Source: Oricola cellulosilytica (GTDB taxonomy: Bacteria > Pseudomonadota > Alphaproteobacteria > Rhizobiales > Rhizobiaceae). Taken from it: a DNA stretch of 64,000 nt. The DNA is taken from the NCBI RefSeq assembly GCF_019966575.1, contig NZ_JAINFK010000006.1:184347-248346 (forward strand). The letters are read 5' to 3'. Numbering within the stretch: position 1 is the first letter of the stretch; each line of letters opens with the position of its first letter. Made by a program: the position numbers and the translations under genes. The notes under the pieces are model-generated. The model was not told the origin of the DNA. It ran no database searches and worked only from the letters and a program-made list of their open reading frames with translations. Below are positions 17,233 through 27,735 of this stretch, piece after piece.

Positions 17233-18011
17233 CCACGGCCGTCGAGATCGACGACTTAAGCTTCGCCTACCCGGGCGCAGACCGTCCCGCGCTGGAGCGC
17301 GTGTCGCTCATGGTCCCGGCGGGCGAGAGCGTGGCTCTGCTCGGCGCATCCGGGGCCGGCAAGACAACGCTCCTGGCGCTGCTCGACGGCAGGCTGCTGG
17401 CCTGGCGAGGACGTGCCTCTGTCCTGGGAGCGCCGATCGATCCCGATCATCCGCCGTCACGTGACCGGCGCGCTGACTCGGGCTTCATCTTCCAGGAATT
17501 CGCCCTGGTCGAAAGGTCCACGGTTCTGCGCAATGTGCTGAACGGCCGTCTGGGTCGGATGCCGCCTCTGCGCGCGGTTCTCGGTGCGCCGACGCCAAGC
17601 GATCTGGAGGTTGCCCGGGCGGCGCTGGATGATTGCGGCATCTCCGATTTGGCCGACCGCCGGGTTGACAGCCTCAGCGGCGGTCAGCGGCAACGCGTCG
17701 CCATAGCACGTTGCCTCGCACAGGAGCCTCGATTGATTCTGGCGGACGAACCCGTGAGCAACCTCGATCCCGCGCGCGCCGCCGAAATCCTGACGCTGCT
17801 GACCGGGGTAGCAGGGGCACGCGGAGCGACCGTCCTCTTCTCGTCGCACCAGCCGGACTTGGCACGCCGCTTCGCGCAGCGCATCGTCGGTATGCGAGGC
17901 GGGCGGATCGTCTTCGACGTGCCTGTCGCCGAGTTGAACGAGGACGCAACAGCGGACCTGTACCGGGATGGGGTGTCTGTGTCCGATGTCGGTCTCAGGG
18001 CGGTGACGTGA
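17229..18011 (+). CDS. PhnC-like ABC transporter ATP-binding protein
   Basis: A 260-residue ATPase with Walker A GASGAGKTT at 39-47, Q-loop FIFQEFALVERSTVL, signature LSGGQRQRVAIARCL, Walker B LILADEPVSNLDP and switch histidine (SSHQPDLARR). The VERSTVLRNVLNGRLG segment is characteristic of PhnC-class ATPases. It overlaps the binding-protein gene by 4 bp and the permease gene by 1 bp, so the three are translationally coupled. Confidence 0.88.
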   Translation: MTTAVEIDDLSFAYPGADRPALERVSLMVPAGESVALLGASGAGKTTLLALLDGRLLAWRGRASVLGAPIDPDHPPSRDRRADSGFIFQEFALVERSTVLRNVLNGRLGRMPPLRAVLGAPTPSDLEVARAALDDCGISDLADRRVDSLSGGQRQRVAIARCLAQEPRLILADEPVSNLDPARAAEILTLLTGVAGARGATVLFSSHQPDLARRFAQRIVGMRGGRIVFDVPVAELNEDATADLYRDGVSVSDVGLRAVT

Positions 18012-18769
18012 TGCGGTCACGCCGGTTCGGCGGGATTGCGGCCGGGACGTTGGTTGCCGGCGCAGTTCTCTGGTCTTTCGCCACGTCCGACCTGGAGGTG
18101 TCGCGCATGATGTCGGCCGGGCCGCGCGTCGCCGAGTTCCTCGGCCGGATGTTCCCGCCGGATCCGACCGTGATGGACGAGATCGTGAAGGGAAGCGCGG
18201 AGACCCTGCGGATAGCGATCCTCGGATCGCTAGGGGCCGTGATTCTGTCTGTTCCGCTCGGGATTCTGGCGTCGGAGACGATGGTCTCGCCGGTGCTCTA
18301 TCGCCCGGTCCGGACGCTTCTCGCCTTCATCCGCGCCGTTCCGCTGATCCTCGTCGCGATGCTCATGGTCGGTGCGGTCGGGCTCGGCCCCTTGCCCGGG
18401 ATCATCGCGATAGCCTTCCACGCGACGGGGATGCTTGCAAAATTCTATGCCGAGGCGATCGACGGCGTCGCCCGCCGGCCCGTCGCCGCGCTGGAAAGCG
18501 CCGGCGCCGGGCCGCTTGCACGGCTCAGACACGCGATCTGGCCCCAAATGGCGCCGGTCGTAGCCCGCGACACGATCTTCCGGTTTGAGCTGAACCTGCG
18601 CGAGTCGTTGATCCTCGGCATCGTCGGGGCTGGAGGGATCGGCTTCTATATCCAGACCTACGTGCGCTCTTTCCAGTACGACAAGGCGGCGAGCGTCACT
18701 CTGGCCGTCATCGTGATGGTGGTCGCAATAGAGGCGATAAACGTGGCCCTGCGCCGCCGGTTTGCCTGA
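18011..18769 (+). CDS. PhnE-like ABC transporter permease
   Basis: The 252-residue inner-membrane protein has an N-terminal anchor, about five further hydrophobic segments and the PhnE-type EAA loop (EAIDGVARRPVAALESAGAG). ESLILGIVGAGGIGFYIQTY is also typical of PhnE. The ATG at 18011 overlaps the stop of the ATPase gene (TGATG). It is the last gene of the MntR-flanked operon and forms the transmembrane path for whatever the PhnD-like protein binds. Confidence 0.85.
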   Translation: MRSRRFGGIAAGTLVAGAVLWSFATSDLEVSRMMSAGPRVAEFLGRMFPPDPTVMDEIVKGSAETLRIAILGSLGAVILSVPLGILASETMVSPVLYRPVRTLLAFIRAVPLILVAMLMVGAVGLGPLPGIIAIAFHATGMLAKFYAEAIDGVARRPVAALESAGAGPLARLRHAIWPQMAPVVARDTIFRFELNLRESLILGIVGAGGIGFYIQTYVRSFQYDKAASVTLAVIVMVVAIEAINVALRRRFA

Positions 18770-18772
18770 ACG

Positions 18773-18975
18773 TCAGTGTCCATGGGCAAGAGCGCCCTGC
18801 GCCATGCGCTCGCCAATCGGTTCCCCGCCCGAATGGGGTACTTCGACCCGGTGACCGTTCAAGAGCCGGAGCGCGTTGGCCACGACAAGCAGAGACACAC
18901 CTAAATCCGCTGCGATAGCGCCCCACATCGAGGCCATGCCAAGCGCGGTCAGTCCGACGAAGAGCATCTCGGCGG
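18773..18975 (-). pseudogene. Heavy-metal P-type ATPase, C-terminal fragment
   Basis: GLTALGMASMWGAIAADLGV and SLLVVANALRLLN match the last membrane helices of CadA/ZntA-type P1B ATPases, which end in this way followed by a short His-rich tail (here LAHGH and stop). Nothing of the phosphorylation or ATP-binding domains is present. The match breaks off near 18975. It is a stranded 3' end, facing the ABC operon. Confidence 0.65.
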
Positions 18976-19149
18976 GCCTTTTGCCGCAAACCGTGGAAAA
19001 CCGGCAAGCTCCGGATAGAGCGTTGTTGCCCAACCGGCTTCGTCGCGAATGAAACGTTCATCGAAGACAGGCACGAGGTTTAGGACTTCATCATAACGAT
19101 CTTCGAGTCTGTCAAAAGCGTGCTCAAACAATTTCACGCCCTACATCTT

Positions 19150-19486
19150 TTGAGTCCCCATGTTGCGCCCGCTGCCAAGTGATGGGCCCGGATAATGGTA
19201 ACGTCGATCATCTGAACCTAATCGAACTTGCGCCGCTATCGTCGAGCACATCTAGAACCATCTCTCACATACCTAGCAGCGTCCAGCGCCGGAAAAGGCG
19301 GTAAACGGATGACCATTTGCCTAACTCTTCAAACAAATCTCGCCACGGTGAACCGGCTCTCGCAATCCAGAAAACGGCGTCCGGCACTTGGCGATGATCA
19401 CAAGCGGGGCGGTCGCCACGACCTTGAATAGCAATCAGAATGGGCAAAGAACGTCCCCCGACGTTCTCCATCACCAAACCCGCCAC
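19150..19486 (-). pseudogene. IS5-family transposase remnant
   Basis: The minus strand reads VPDAVFWIARAGSPWRDL and then GKWSSVYRLFRRWTLLGM before a premature stop, the N-terminal domain of IS5-family transposases. A second piece, IDVTIIRAHHLAAGATWGLK, the catalytic-region start, follows in another frame toward 19150. Between 18976 and 19149 a 62-codon frame (FEHAFDRLEDRYDEVL onwards) is not recognised. Confidence 0.7.
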
Positions 19487-19716
19487 AGTATTCTCGGTAA
19501 AAGCTAACTTGAATCAGCTTTTCTCTGATTTTGTAATCCAGTTAATCAACCCGGCATAAAAAATACACCATCACATTTCCAACGTAATGCTAGATAATTT
19601 TCGCGACGATCCTGACAAATCACTGACAACCGATATCAGCTGTTCGTCAGCGATGCTTTGTTATCGTTTATACGGCAGTGGTCGTATCGACTATGCCGTA
19701 ACTATAGGAGAGAGAA
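19487..19716. promoter_or_regulatory. AT-rich leader before the Gly/Ser-rich protein gene
   Basis: AT-rich DNA without a gene. It must hold the promoter of the following gene, whose ribosome site AGGAGAG (19708-19714) is strong. I could not single out -35 and -10 boxes with confidence. Confidence 0.4.
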
Positions 19717-20373
19717 ATGAATTTTACCAAGAACATCGCTGTCCTTTCCGGGGCCTGCGCTACATTCGTCCTTGCGACCGCTATTATTCCGGCTTCTTCC
19801 GACGGGGCGTGGAGCCAGCACATCGTGTCTGCAGCCTTTGCTCAAGACAATGGAGCCACCAGCGGTTACGGTGGATCCGGCGGCGGCTCGAGCAGTGACC
19901 ACGGCGGGTCCGGCGGCGGCTCGAGCAGTGACCACGACGGGTCCGGCAGCGGCTCAGGAACCGGTTACGGTGGATCCGGCGGCGGCTCGAGCAGTAGCCA
20001 CGGCGGGTCCGGCAGCGGCTCAGGCACCGGTTACGGTGGATCCGGCGGCGGTGGTTTCGATGGTGACCGGGGTAGCCGCGACCGGTCCGCATACGGTATT
20101 AACCGTGATGACAATCGCAAAGCGCGCGATGACAATAGCGGTTTCGGCCGATCGAGCGTCCAGCTCCAACTGGACCCGTCCAACTTGCCGCGCCTCCTTG
20201 ATGGTTCGCTGGTTGCGGTCGACAATCTCAATCGGGTTCTTGAGGTCGAGTTGAGCGAACCCGGTTCGTTGAGGGTTGTCGCTAGGCCGCGAGATGAGGA
20301 TGCGCGCCAGAAGCCCGGCCGGATAACCTCGGTGCGGCTGCTTTCGTCATCGCAAGTTCGCAACGCCAGGTAG
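19717..20373 (+). CDS. Secreted glycine/serine-rich repeat protein
   Basis: The 218-residue protein has a Sec signal peptide (MNFTKNIAVLSGACATFVLA, cleavage near AFA-QDN), a low-complexity region from about 45 to 115 made of repeated GGSGGGSSSDH and GSGSGTGY units, a short charged linker (DDNRKARDDN) and a C-terminal ~65-residue domain (VQLQLDPSNLPRLLDGSLVA, EVELSEPGSLRVVAR) that I do not recognise. The next gene has the same layout with a PepSY-like C-terminus, so both may be extracytoplasmic partners of the two-component system downstream. A terminator separates them. Confidence 0.75.
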   Translation: MNFTKNIAVLSGACATFVLATAIIPASSDGAWSQHIVSAAFAQDNGATSGYGGSGGGSSSDHGGSGGGSSSDHDGSGSGSGTGYGGSGGGSSSSHGGSGSGSGTGYGGSGGGGFDGDRGSRDRSAYGINRDDNRKARDDNSGFGRSSVQLQLDPSNLPRLLDGSLVAVDNLNRVLEVELSEPGSLRVVARPRDEDARQKPGRITSVRLLSSSQVRNAR

Positions 20374-20400
20374 TCTGCCTTCCCTCGGGCAGTCCTGGCG

Positions 20401-20431
20401 GCAAGAGCGGGTTTGTCCCGCTCTTGCTTTT
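20401..20431 (+). terminator. Rho-independent terminator
   Basis: GCAAGAGCGGG (20401-20411) and CCCGCTCTTGC (20417-20427) form a perfect 11-bp stem with loop TTTGT, followed by TTTT. It ends the transcript of the glycine/serine-rich protein gene 27 bases after its stop. Confidence 0.88.
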
Positions 20432-20460
20432 CTCTGCGGCATACGTATCGTTTGTTACCT

Positions 20461-21033
20461 ATGAAAAAAACCGTTCAGGATGTTGCTTGGCGGCGACGGG
20501 CGCTTTTGCAAGGAACCTGTCGGTTTCTCTCCGCAGCCCTCATATCCGCCATTTTGGGACAAGCTTCTATCGCCTACGCTAGGGATGGCGGCGGCGGTGG
20601 CGGCTCTGGCGGCGGCAGCTCTGGCGGTGGCGGCTCTGGCGGCGGCAGCTCTGGCGGCGGCAGCTCCGGCGGTGGCGGTTCCGGCGGTGGCGGCTCTGGC
20701 GGTGGCGGCTCTGGCGGTGGCGGCTCCGGCGGTGGCGGCTCTGGCGGCGGCGGCTCTGGCGGCGGCGGCTCTGGATCTGGGAGGGGCTACAGGCCGCTCA
20801 ACCAGCTTGAAGCAACGCGTGCGGTGAGAGAGGGCGTAGTGCTTCCGCTCAAGGTGGTCTTGGAAAAAGTCGAGATGAACTACAAGGGCGCAGTCATTTC
20901 AGTTGTTTTGCTTTCGAGAGGTTACCGCCTTGAATATCGTTTCAAGATACGCAGCGACCGTGGTTCGGTCCGCACCATCCGCATAGACGCCCAAACAGGG
21001 CGATTTCTCGGATTTGGTTCTCTGTTTCGGTGA
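20461..21033 (+). CDS. Secreted Gly/Ser-repeat protein with PepSY-like C-terminal domain
   Basis: From the ATG at 20461 (190 residues) there is a basic N-terminus and hydrophobic segment (SAALISAILGQASIAYA), then about 65 residues composed only of glycine and serine in GGGGS-like units, then an ~80-residue domain (EATRAVREGVVLPLKVVLEK, YRLEYRFKIRSDRGSVRTIR, DAQTGRFLG) matching PepSY. PepSY domains occur next to PhoPQ-like systems and may inhibit or sense in the periplasm. An upstream ATG at 20413 lies in the preceding terminator and is rejected. Five bases separate it from the response regulator gene. Confidence 0.75.
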   Translation: MKKTVQDVAWRRRALLQGTCRFLSAALISAILGQASIAYARDGGGGGGSGGGSSGGGGSGGGSSGGGSSGGGGSGGGGSGGGGSGGGGSGGGGSGGGGSGGGGSGSGRGYRPLNQLEATRAVREGVVLPLKVVLEKVEMNYKGAVISVVLLSRGYRLEYRFKIRSDRGSVRTIRIDAQTGRFLGFGSLFR

Positions 21034-21037
21034 CGCT

Positions 21038-21703
21038 GTGCGCATTTTGCTTGCCGAGGACGATCCGGTAATAGCGGACCATGTTATCGCAGCTCTCAAC
21101 CGGGAGGGCTACACGGTCGAACACAATTGCAGCGGCCTTAGCGTGTGGGAAAGCGGTGATTTCGGCGGCTATGACGCTGTTATCCTTGATCTCGGTCTAC
21201 CGGATCTTGATGGTCTAACCCTACTGCGTCGGTGGCGACGCGACGGCAATATGGTTCCTGTTTTGGTTCTGACCGCACGGGGCTCCTGGATGGAGCGGGT
21301 GGACGGATTTGAAGCTGGAGCTGACGATTACCTTCCCAAGCCTTTCCGAAATGAAGAGTTACTGGCACGTTTGAACGCCCTCTTGCGTCGTGCCGGTGGA
21401 AGTGCTCCCGCGCTGTTCAAAGTTGGCCGTTTCAGCCATGATGAAGCGCGTAGATCTATTATGTTCGATGATCAGCCCGTCGACCTTTCTCCCCAAGAAT
21501 ACCGCGCTCTGTTATTGTTGATGGCCGAACCGAACGCTGTTCTTTCCGCCTATGAACTAGCTCTTCATGTCCAAGGTCGGGACGACGATGCCGCCAAGAA
21601 TGCTGTAGAAGCGATGATCAAGCGAATCCGCCGCAAAACTTCCCCCGATGCAATCGTGACGCGCCGCGGCTTCGGTTATAAATTAGGGGATGAGGAAACG
21701 TGA
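21038..21703 (+). CDS. OmpR-family response regulator
   Basis: The start is taken as the GTG at 21038, giving MRILLAEDDP; a longer ATG at 21014 would overlap the PepSY gene by 20 bp and add eight atypical residues. The 221-residue protein has a receiver domain with acidic pocket EDD (7-9), phosphorylatable Asp51 (ILDLGLPD) and KPF, then an OmpR winged helix (LSPQEYRALLLLMA, VEAMIKRIRRKTSPD, TRRGFGYKL). It is cytoplasmic and should regulate transcription when phosphorylated by the kinase encoded next. Confidence 0.92.
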   Translation: MRILLAEDDPVIADHVIAALNREGYTVEHNCSGLSVWESGDFGGYDAVILDLGLPDLDGLTLLRRWRRDGNMVPVLVLTARGSWMERVDGFEAGADDYLPKPFRNEELLARLNALLRRAGGSAPALFKVGRFSHDEARRSIMFDDQPVDLSPQEYRALLLLMAEPNAVLSAYELALHVQGRDDDAAKNAVEAMIKRIRRKTSPDAIVTRRGFGYKLGDEET

Positions 21704-23061
21704 GTGAATCGCTCAGAGTGCGTCTCTTTGCCGGTGCTGGTTTTTTTATCACCCTCGGTCTTCTCATGACATGGTTCAGTCTGCAAAAGGTTTTTTTTCA
21801 ATATATCTCGGCAGAATACGAGCACGAAATGTCGATGATAATAGACACACTTGCGGCCGACTTAGAATTTCTCGATGGTGGAAGATCGACTCTTGGCGGA
21901 ACCCCTCTTGATCCGCGTTTTTCTTTGCCAGCAGGCGGGCGATACTGGGCAGTTGATGATGGAATTGAAATCACCCGTTCGCGCTCGCTGTGGGATATGC
22001 AGATCGATTCGAATGGCCTCAGCACATCTCGATATAGCGTCTTTTCGATAGGCCCTGGTCCGGACGGCGATCCAATCCTCCTGCTTACGCGCAAATTAAG
22101 CTTTGATACCCCAAGCGGCCTACGCAACGTTATTTTTTACGCTGGCTTTCCCCAAGGGGAAATGCAGCTTGCACTTAACAATTTCCGGTACGAGCTTGCC
22201 AGAATGCTGGCCTTAACCGCTTTAATGTTGTTACTTGCGGCAGTTCTGCAAATACTGCTCGGCTTGCGACCGCTGGAGGAGTTGCAATCACAGGTAGCCC
22301 GTTTACGAACGGGTGCCGTGGAAAGGTTGTCGTCAAAGGGGCCGATCGAGGTTCGGGCACTCGTCAGCGAGATAAACGAACTGCTCAGGGAGAAGGCAAC
22401 TGCAGTGGAGCGCGCCCGTGCGCGCGCTGCCGATCTAGCACACGGGTTGAAAACGCCGTTGACTGCAATTTTACAAGTCGCCGAGACGCTGCCGCCGGCG
22501 ACCGGAGGACTCATTATCGAACATGTAGAAGTGATACGCCGCCGATCCGACCGGCAGTTACTGCGTGCTCGTCTCGCCGTAGGACAGAAGAGTGGAGGAG
22601 AAGACTTCAAAGTTTTTGCCACCAAGCTCGTCCGGGTGATTTCCGCTATTCCGGTGGATCGCCAGATCGATTGGCGCATTGAGGTTGCCGATCGTCTAGC
22701 AGTACCGGTCGACTCCGCCGACCTCGCCGAAGCGGTGGGCAACATACTCGATAATGCGCGCAAATGGGCATCATCTCTAGTATGTCTGAAAGCGGAGCGG
22801 CGAGGCTCGAAATTAAACATCGAAATTGCAGATGATGGTTTCGGCATCGCAATTGGGGATCGCAAGCGTATTCTGGCGCGGGGCATGCATACGAACGACC
22901 CGCAGAGCGAAACCGGGCTTGGTCTGTCAATTGCCTGCGAAATCGTTGAAGCTTATGGGGGTTCTCTCAGCCTCGCGCCGGCCGAGATCGGGGGATTGAA
23001 GGTAACAATTGAACTGCCGGGATCCACGTCCACCTGCGTCCAGAACCCTTCCACGCACTGA
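21700..23061 (+). CDS. Sensor histidine kinase (PhoQ/FeuQ-like)
   Basis: The 453-residue membrane kinase has two membrane segments (about 8-28 and 165-190) bracketing a periplasmic sensor region, a HAMP-like linker, H-box ADLAHGLKTPLTAI with His248, N-box NILDNARKWA, G1 DDGFGI and G2 TGLGLSI. HGLKTPL is typical of the PhoQ/FeuQ group. It overlaps the response regulator gene by 4 bp. The PepSY protein encoded upstream is a good candidate for its periplasmic partner. Confidence 0.9.
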   Translation: MSESLRVRLFAGAGFFITLGLLMTWFSLQKVFFQYISAEYEHEMSMIIDTLAADLEFLDGGRSTLGGTPLDPRFSLPAGGRYWAVDDGIEITRSRSLWDMQIDSNGLSTSRYSVFSIGPGPDGDPILLLTRKLSFDTPSGLRNVIFYAGFPQGEMQLALNNFRYELARMLALTALMLLLAAVLQILLGLRPLEELQSQVARLRTGAVERLSSKGPIEVRALVSEINELLREKATAVERARARAADLAHGLKTPLTAILQVAETLPPATGGLIIEHVEVIRRRSDRQLLRARLAVGQKSGGEDFKVFATKLVRVISAIPVDRQIDWRIEVADRLAVPVDSADLAEAVGNILDNARKWASSLVCLKAERRGSKLNIEIADDGFGIAIGDRKRILARGMHTNDPQSETGLGLSIACEIVEAYGGSLSLAPAEIGGLKVTIELPGSTSTCVQNPSTH

Positions 23062-23107
23062 TCTGGCATCTTTGCTGGGCAGCGACCAAGCAGAGCTCTT
23101 TTCGAGC

Positions 23108-23113
23108 TTGACA
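23108..23113 (+). promoter_or_regulatory. Candidate -35 box of the thiamine operon
   Basis: TTGACA lies 38 bases before the riboswitch. The -10 element is less clear; TACTGT at 23135 is the nearest match, with long spacing. Confidence 0.35.
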
Positions 23114-23146
23114 ATGGCGGCGCATTCGTCCCACTACTGTGACGTA

Positions 23147-25164
<2,018 letters not shown>

Positions 25165-25168
25165 GGCC

Positions 25169-26158
25169 ATGCGGGTGACCGTGATCGGGGCCGGGGTCGC
25201 CGGCCTCGCCTGCGCGACCGTACTGGCCGAACGGGGCGCCGAGGTCGAGGTGATCGAGCGGAGCCCGGACCTGCTAGCGGATGCCTGCTCGCGCCATGCC
25301 GGGGGCATGCTCGCCCCCTGGTGCGAACTGGAAAGCGCCGAGGAACCGGTGGCGCGCCTCGGCGCGGAGGCAATAGACTGGTGGGAAGCCCGGGTGCGTG
25401 AGGTCTGGCGGCAGGGTAGCCTGGTGCTGGCGCCGCCGCGCGACCGGGCCGAGCTCGACCGTTTCGCGCGCCGCACCGAACGATTCGCGCGCGTCGGCGG
25501 CGAGGAAATCGCCGAACTGGAGCCCGATCTCGCGGAACGGTTCTGCGCCGGGCTGCTATTTGCCGAGGAGGCGCATCTGTGCCCGCGCTGCGCCCTCAAA
25601 AGCCTGGCACAACGGTTGCGCGAGATGGGCGTTGCTTTTCGCCACGGGGTCGATGGGCGCGAGGCCGGTGCCGGCGCCAGCACCGATCTGGTAATCGACT
25701 GTCGCGGTTTCGCCGCGCGCGACAGTCTGCCGGAACTGCGCGGGGTCAAGGGCGAAATGCTCTTGGTGCGCACCCGTGACGTGGCGCTCAACCGCCCTGT
25801 CCGCCTGCTGCATCCGCGAATCCCGCTCTACATCGTGCCGCGCGGCGCCGAAGACGGTCTTTACATGGTCGGGGCAACAATGATTGAGAGCGCCGAGCGA
25901 GACCGGATCACCGCGCGCTCGATGGTCGAACTGCTGAATGCGGCTTATGCGCTGCACCCCGCCTTCGCCGAGGCCGAGATCGTCGATATCGGCGCCGATG
26001 TGCGTCCGGCCTTCCCCGACAACATGCCGCGGCTGTGCTGGCGAAACGGCCGGCTCTACGTGAACGGCCTCTACCGACACGGCTTTCTGCTGGCCCCGGC
26101 GCTGGCGCGAATGGCCGCGGACGCGGCACTTGGAAAGGAAGCGCTTTATGCGCATTGA
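25169..26158 (+). CDS. thiO: Glycine oxidase ThiO (FAD-dependent)
   Basis: The 329-residue protein has an N-terminal FAD loop VIGAGVAGLACA (GxGxxG at 7-12), ERSPDLLADACSRHAGGMLA, and a C-terminal NGLYRHGFLLAPALA as in DadA/ThiO oxidases. ThiO makes iminoglycine from glycine for the thiazole ring in organisms without the tyrosine lyase ThiH. The ATG at 25169 follows thiC by 4 bp, within GGAGGAGTGAGGCC, and it overlaps thiS by 11 bp. Confidence 0.9.
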   Translation: MRVTVIGAGVAGLACATVLAERGAEVEVIERSPDLLADACSRHAGGMLAPWCELESAEEPVARLGAEAIDWWEARVREVWRQGSLVLAPPRDRAELDRFARRTERFARVGGEEIAELEPDLAERFCAGLLFAEEAHLCPRCALKSLAQRLREMGVAFRHGVDGREAGAGASTDLVIDCRGFAARDSLPELRGVKGEMLLVRTRDVALNRPVRLLHPRIPLYIVPRGAEDGLYMVGATMIESAERDRITARSMVELLNAAYALHPAFAEAEIVDIGADVRPAFPDNMPRLCWRNGRLYVNGLYRHGFLLAPALARMAADAALGKEALYAH

Positions 26159-26345
26159 GGTAAACGGCAAGCCGCAAGATATCCAGGCGCGAACATTGGC
26201 GGAGGCACTGGCAGAACTCGGACTCACGGACGCCGTGCTGGCCACCGCGGTCAATGGCTGCTTCGTGTCAAGCACTGAGCGCGACGAGATCCCGCTCCAA
26301 TATGGCGACCGGGTCGAGATCGTTATGCCGATGCAAGGAGGGTAA
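26148..26345 (+). CDS. thiS: Sulfur carrier protein ThiS
   Basis: A 65-residue ubiquitin-like protein ending in Gly-Gly (64-65), which is adenylated by ThiF and thiocarboxylated to donate sulfur to the thiazole. The start at 26148 ([10 protein letters not shown]) has GGAAAGGAAG upstream; a longer start at 26130 is less typical. It overlaps thiO by 11 bp and is two bases before thiG. Confidence 0.93.
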   Translation: MRIEVNGKPQDIQARTLAEALAELGLTDAVLATAVNGCFVSSTERDEIPLQYGDRVEIVMPMQGG

Positions 26346-26347
26346 TC

Positions 26348-27118
26348 ATGAACTTCTACGGCGTCGACCTCAACTGCCGGCTCATGCTCGGCACCGCGCA
26401 ATACCCCTCCCCGGCCGTCATGGCCGAAGCGGTAAAGGCGTCAGGTACGGAGGTGGTGACGGTCTCGCTCCGGCGCGAATCCGGCGCCGGCCGCGCCGGC
26501 CAGGACTTCTGGAGCCTGATCCGCGCCCTCGGCGTGCGCGTGCTGCCCAACACCGCCGGCTGCCGCTCGGCGAAAGAGGCGGTCACCACAGCCCGGATGG
26601 CGCGTGAGGTATTTAACACCAAATGGATCAAGCTCGAAGTGATTGGCGAGGAGGACACGCTGCAGCCGGACGTGTTCGGCCTTGTCGAGGCGGCGCGCAT
26701 TCTGGCCGAGGACGGTTTCGAGGTATTCCCCTATACCACTGAAGATCTTGTCGTCGCCGAACGCCTGGTCGAGGCGGGCTGCCGGGTGCTGATGCCCTGG
26801 GGCGCGCCAATCGGCTCGGCGCAGGGCCTCAACAACGCCTTCGGCCTGCGCGCGCTGCGCGCCCATTTTCCCGAGGTGCCGCTCGTGGTGGATGCCGGCA
26901 TAGGGGTGCCGTCCCATGCCGCCCGCGCCATGGAAATGGGATACGACGCGGTGCTGATCAACACGGCGATCGCCAAGGCGGGCGACCCGGTGGCGATGGC
27001 CGCGGCCTTCGCACGCGCTGTCGAAGCCGGCCGCCTGGCTTGGGAAGCCGGCCCGATGGAACCCCGCGAGATGGCCTCTCCCTCCACACCCGTGATCGGT
27101 CGGGCGGACCTGGCGTGA
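26348..27118 (+). CDS. thiG: Thiazole synthase ThiG
   Basis: The 256-residue TIM-barrel enzyme forms the thiazole phosphate from deoxyxylulose phosphate, iminoglycine and ThiS thiocarboxylate. Family landmarks are visible: [30 protein letters not shown] with the Schiff-base lysine at 95, [14 protein letters not shown] and [27 protein letters not shown] lies directly upstream. The stop overlaps the GTG start of thiE. Confidence 0.96.
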   Translation: MNFYGVDLNCRLMLGTAQYPSPAVMAEAVKASGTEVVTVSLRRESGAGRAGQDFWSLIRALGVRVLPNTAGCRSAKEAVTTARMAREVFNTKWIKLEVIGEEDTLQPDVFGLVEAARILAEDGFEVFPYTTEDLVVAERLVEAGCRVLMPWGAPIGSAQGLNNAFGLRALRAHFPEVPLVVDAGIGVPSHAARAMEMGYDAVLINTAIAKAGDPVAMAAAFARAVEAGRLAWEAGPMEPREMASPSTPVIGRADLA

Positions 27119-27735
27119 CGCGGAAGTTCGATCTCGATCCTTTTTATCCCGTCGTTGGTTCCTCCGGCTGGATCACGCGGCTGGCGCCGCTCGGCATCCG
27201 GCTGATCCAACTCCGGGTGAAGGACCGCGCGCCGGCGGAAATCCGCGCCGAGGTCCGTCGGGCGCGCGACCTCTGCGCAGCGCATGGATGCGCCCTGGTG
27301 GTCAACGACCATTGGCAAACGGCCATCGAGGAAAGATGCGAGTGGGTGCATCTGGGCCAGGGCGATCTCGACAGCGCGGATGTGCCGGCCATCCGCAGGG
27401 CCGGAATTGGGCTGGGTTTGTCGACACATGACCACGCTGAACTCGACCGCGCGCTTTCGCACGATCCCGACTATGTCGCTTTGGGGCCCGTCTACCCGAC
27501 CATTCTGAAGAAGATGCCTTGGGCACCCCAAGGGTTGGCGAAAGTCGCCGAATGGAAAAACCTGATCGGCGACCGGCCCCTTGTCGCCATCGGCGGATTG
27601 AATCCGGAACGTCTGCCGGGCGTTTTTGCCGCCGGGGCGGACATTGCCGCGGTTGTCACCGACATCTCGCTCCACGCCGATCCGCAAGAGCGCACGCGCC
27701 AGTGGCTGGACGCGACACGGAAAGGGACGGCATGA
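27115..27735 (+). CDS. thiE: Thiamine phosphate synthase ThiE
   Basis: From GTG 27115 (overlapping the thiG stop as GTGA) the protein has 206 residues. It shows [62 protein letters not shown] and [10 protein letters not shown], the standard ThiE series for binding HMP pyrophosphate and thiazole phosphate. It joins the two halves of thiamine. An ATG at 27040 would sit inside thiG. Confidence 0.93.
   Translation: MTRKFDLDPFYPVVGSSGWITRLAPLGIRLIQLRVKDRAPAEIRAEVRRARDLCAAHGCALVVNDHWQTAIEERCEWVHLGQGDLDSADVPAIRRAGIGLGLSTHDHAELDRALSHDPDYVALGPVYPTILKKMPWAPQGLAKVAEWKNLIGDRPLVAIGGLNPERLPGVFAAGADIAAVVTDISLHADPQERTRQWLDATRKGTA

Noticed and set aside
16357..18769. Naming the importer genes phnD, phnC and phnE
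   Set aside because: Family resemblance is clear, but no phosphonate catabolic gene is nearby and the regulator is MntR, so the symbols would imply an unsupported substrate.
20590..20775. Short tandem repeats as a possible CRISPR array or satellite
   Set aside because: The repeats are in-frame GGC/GGT and TCT/AGC codons for Gly-Ser in a secreted protein; there are no spacers.
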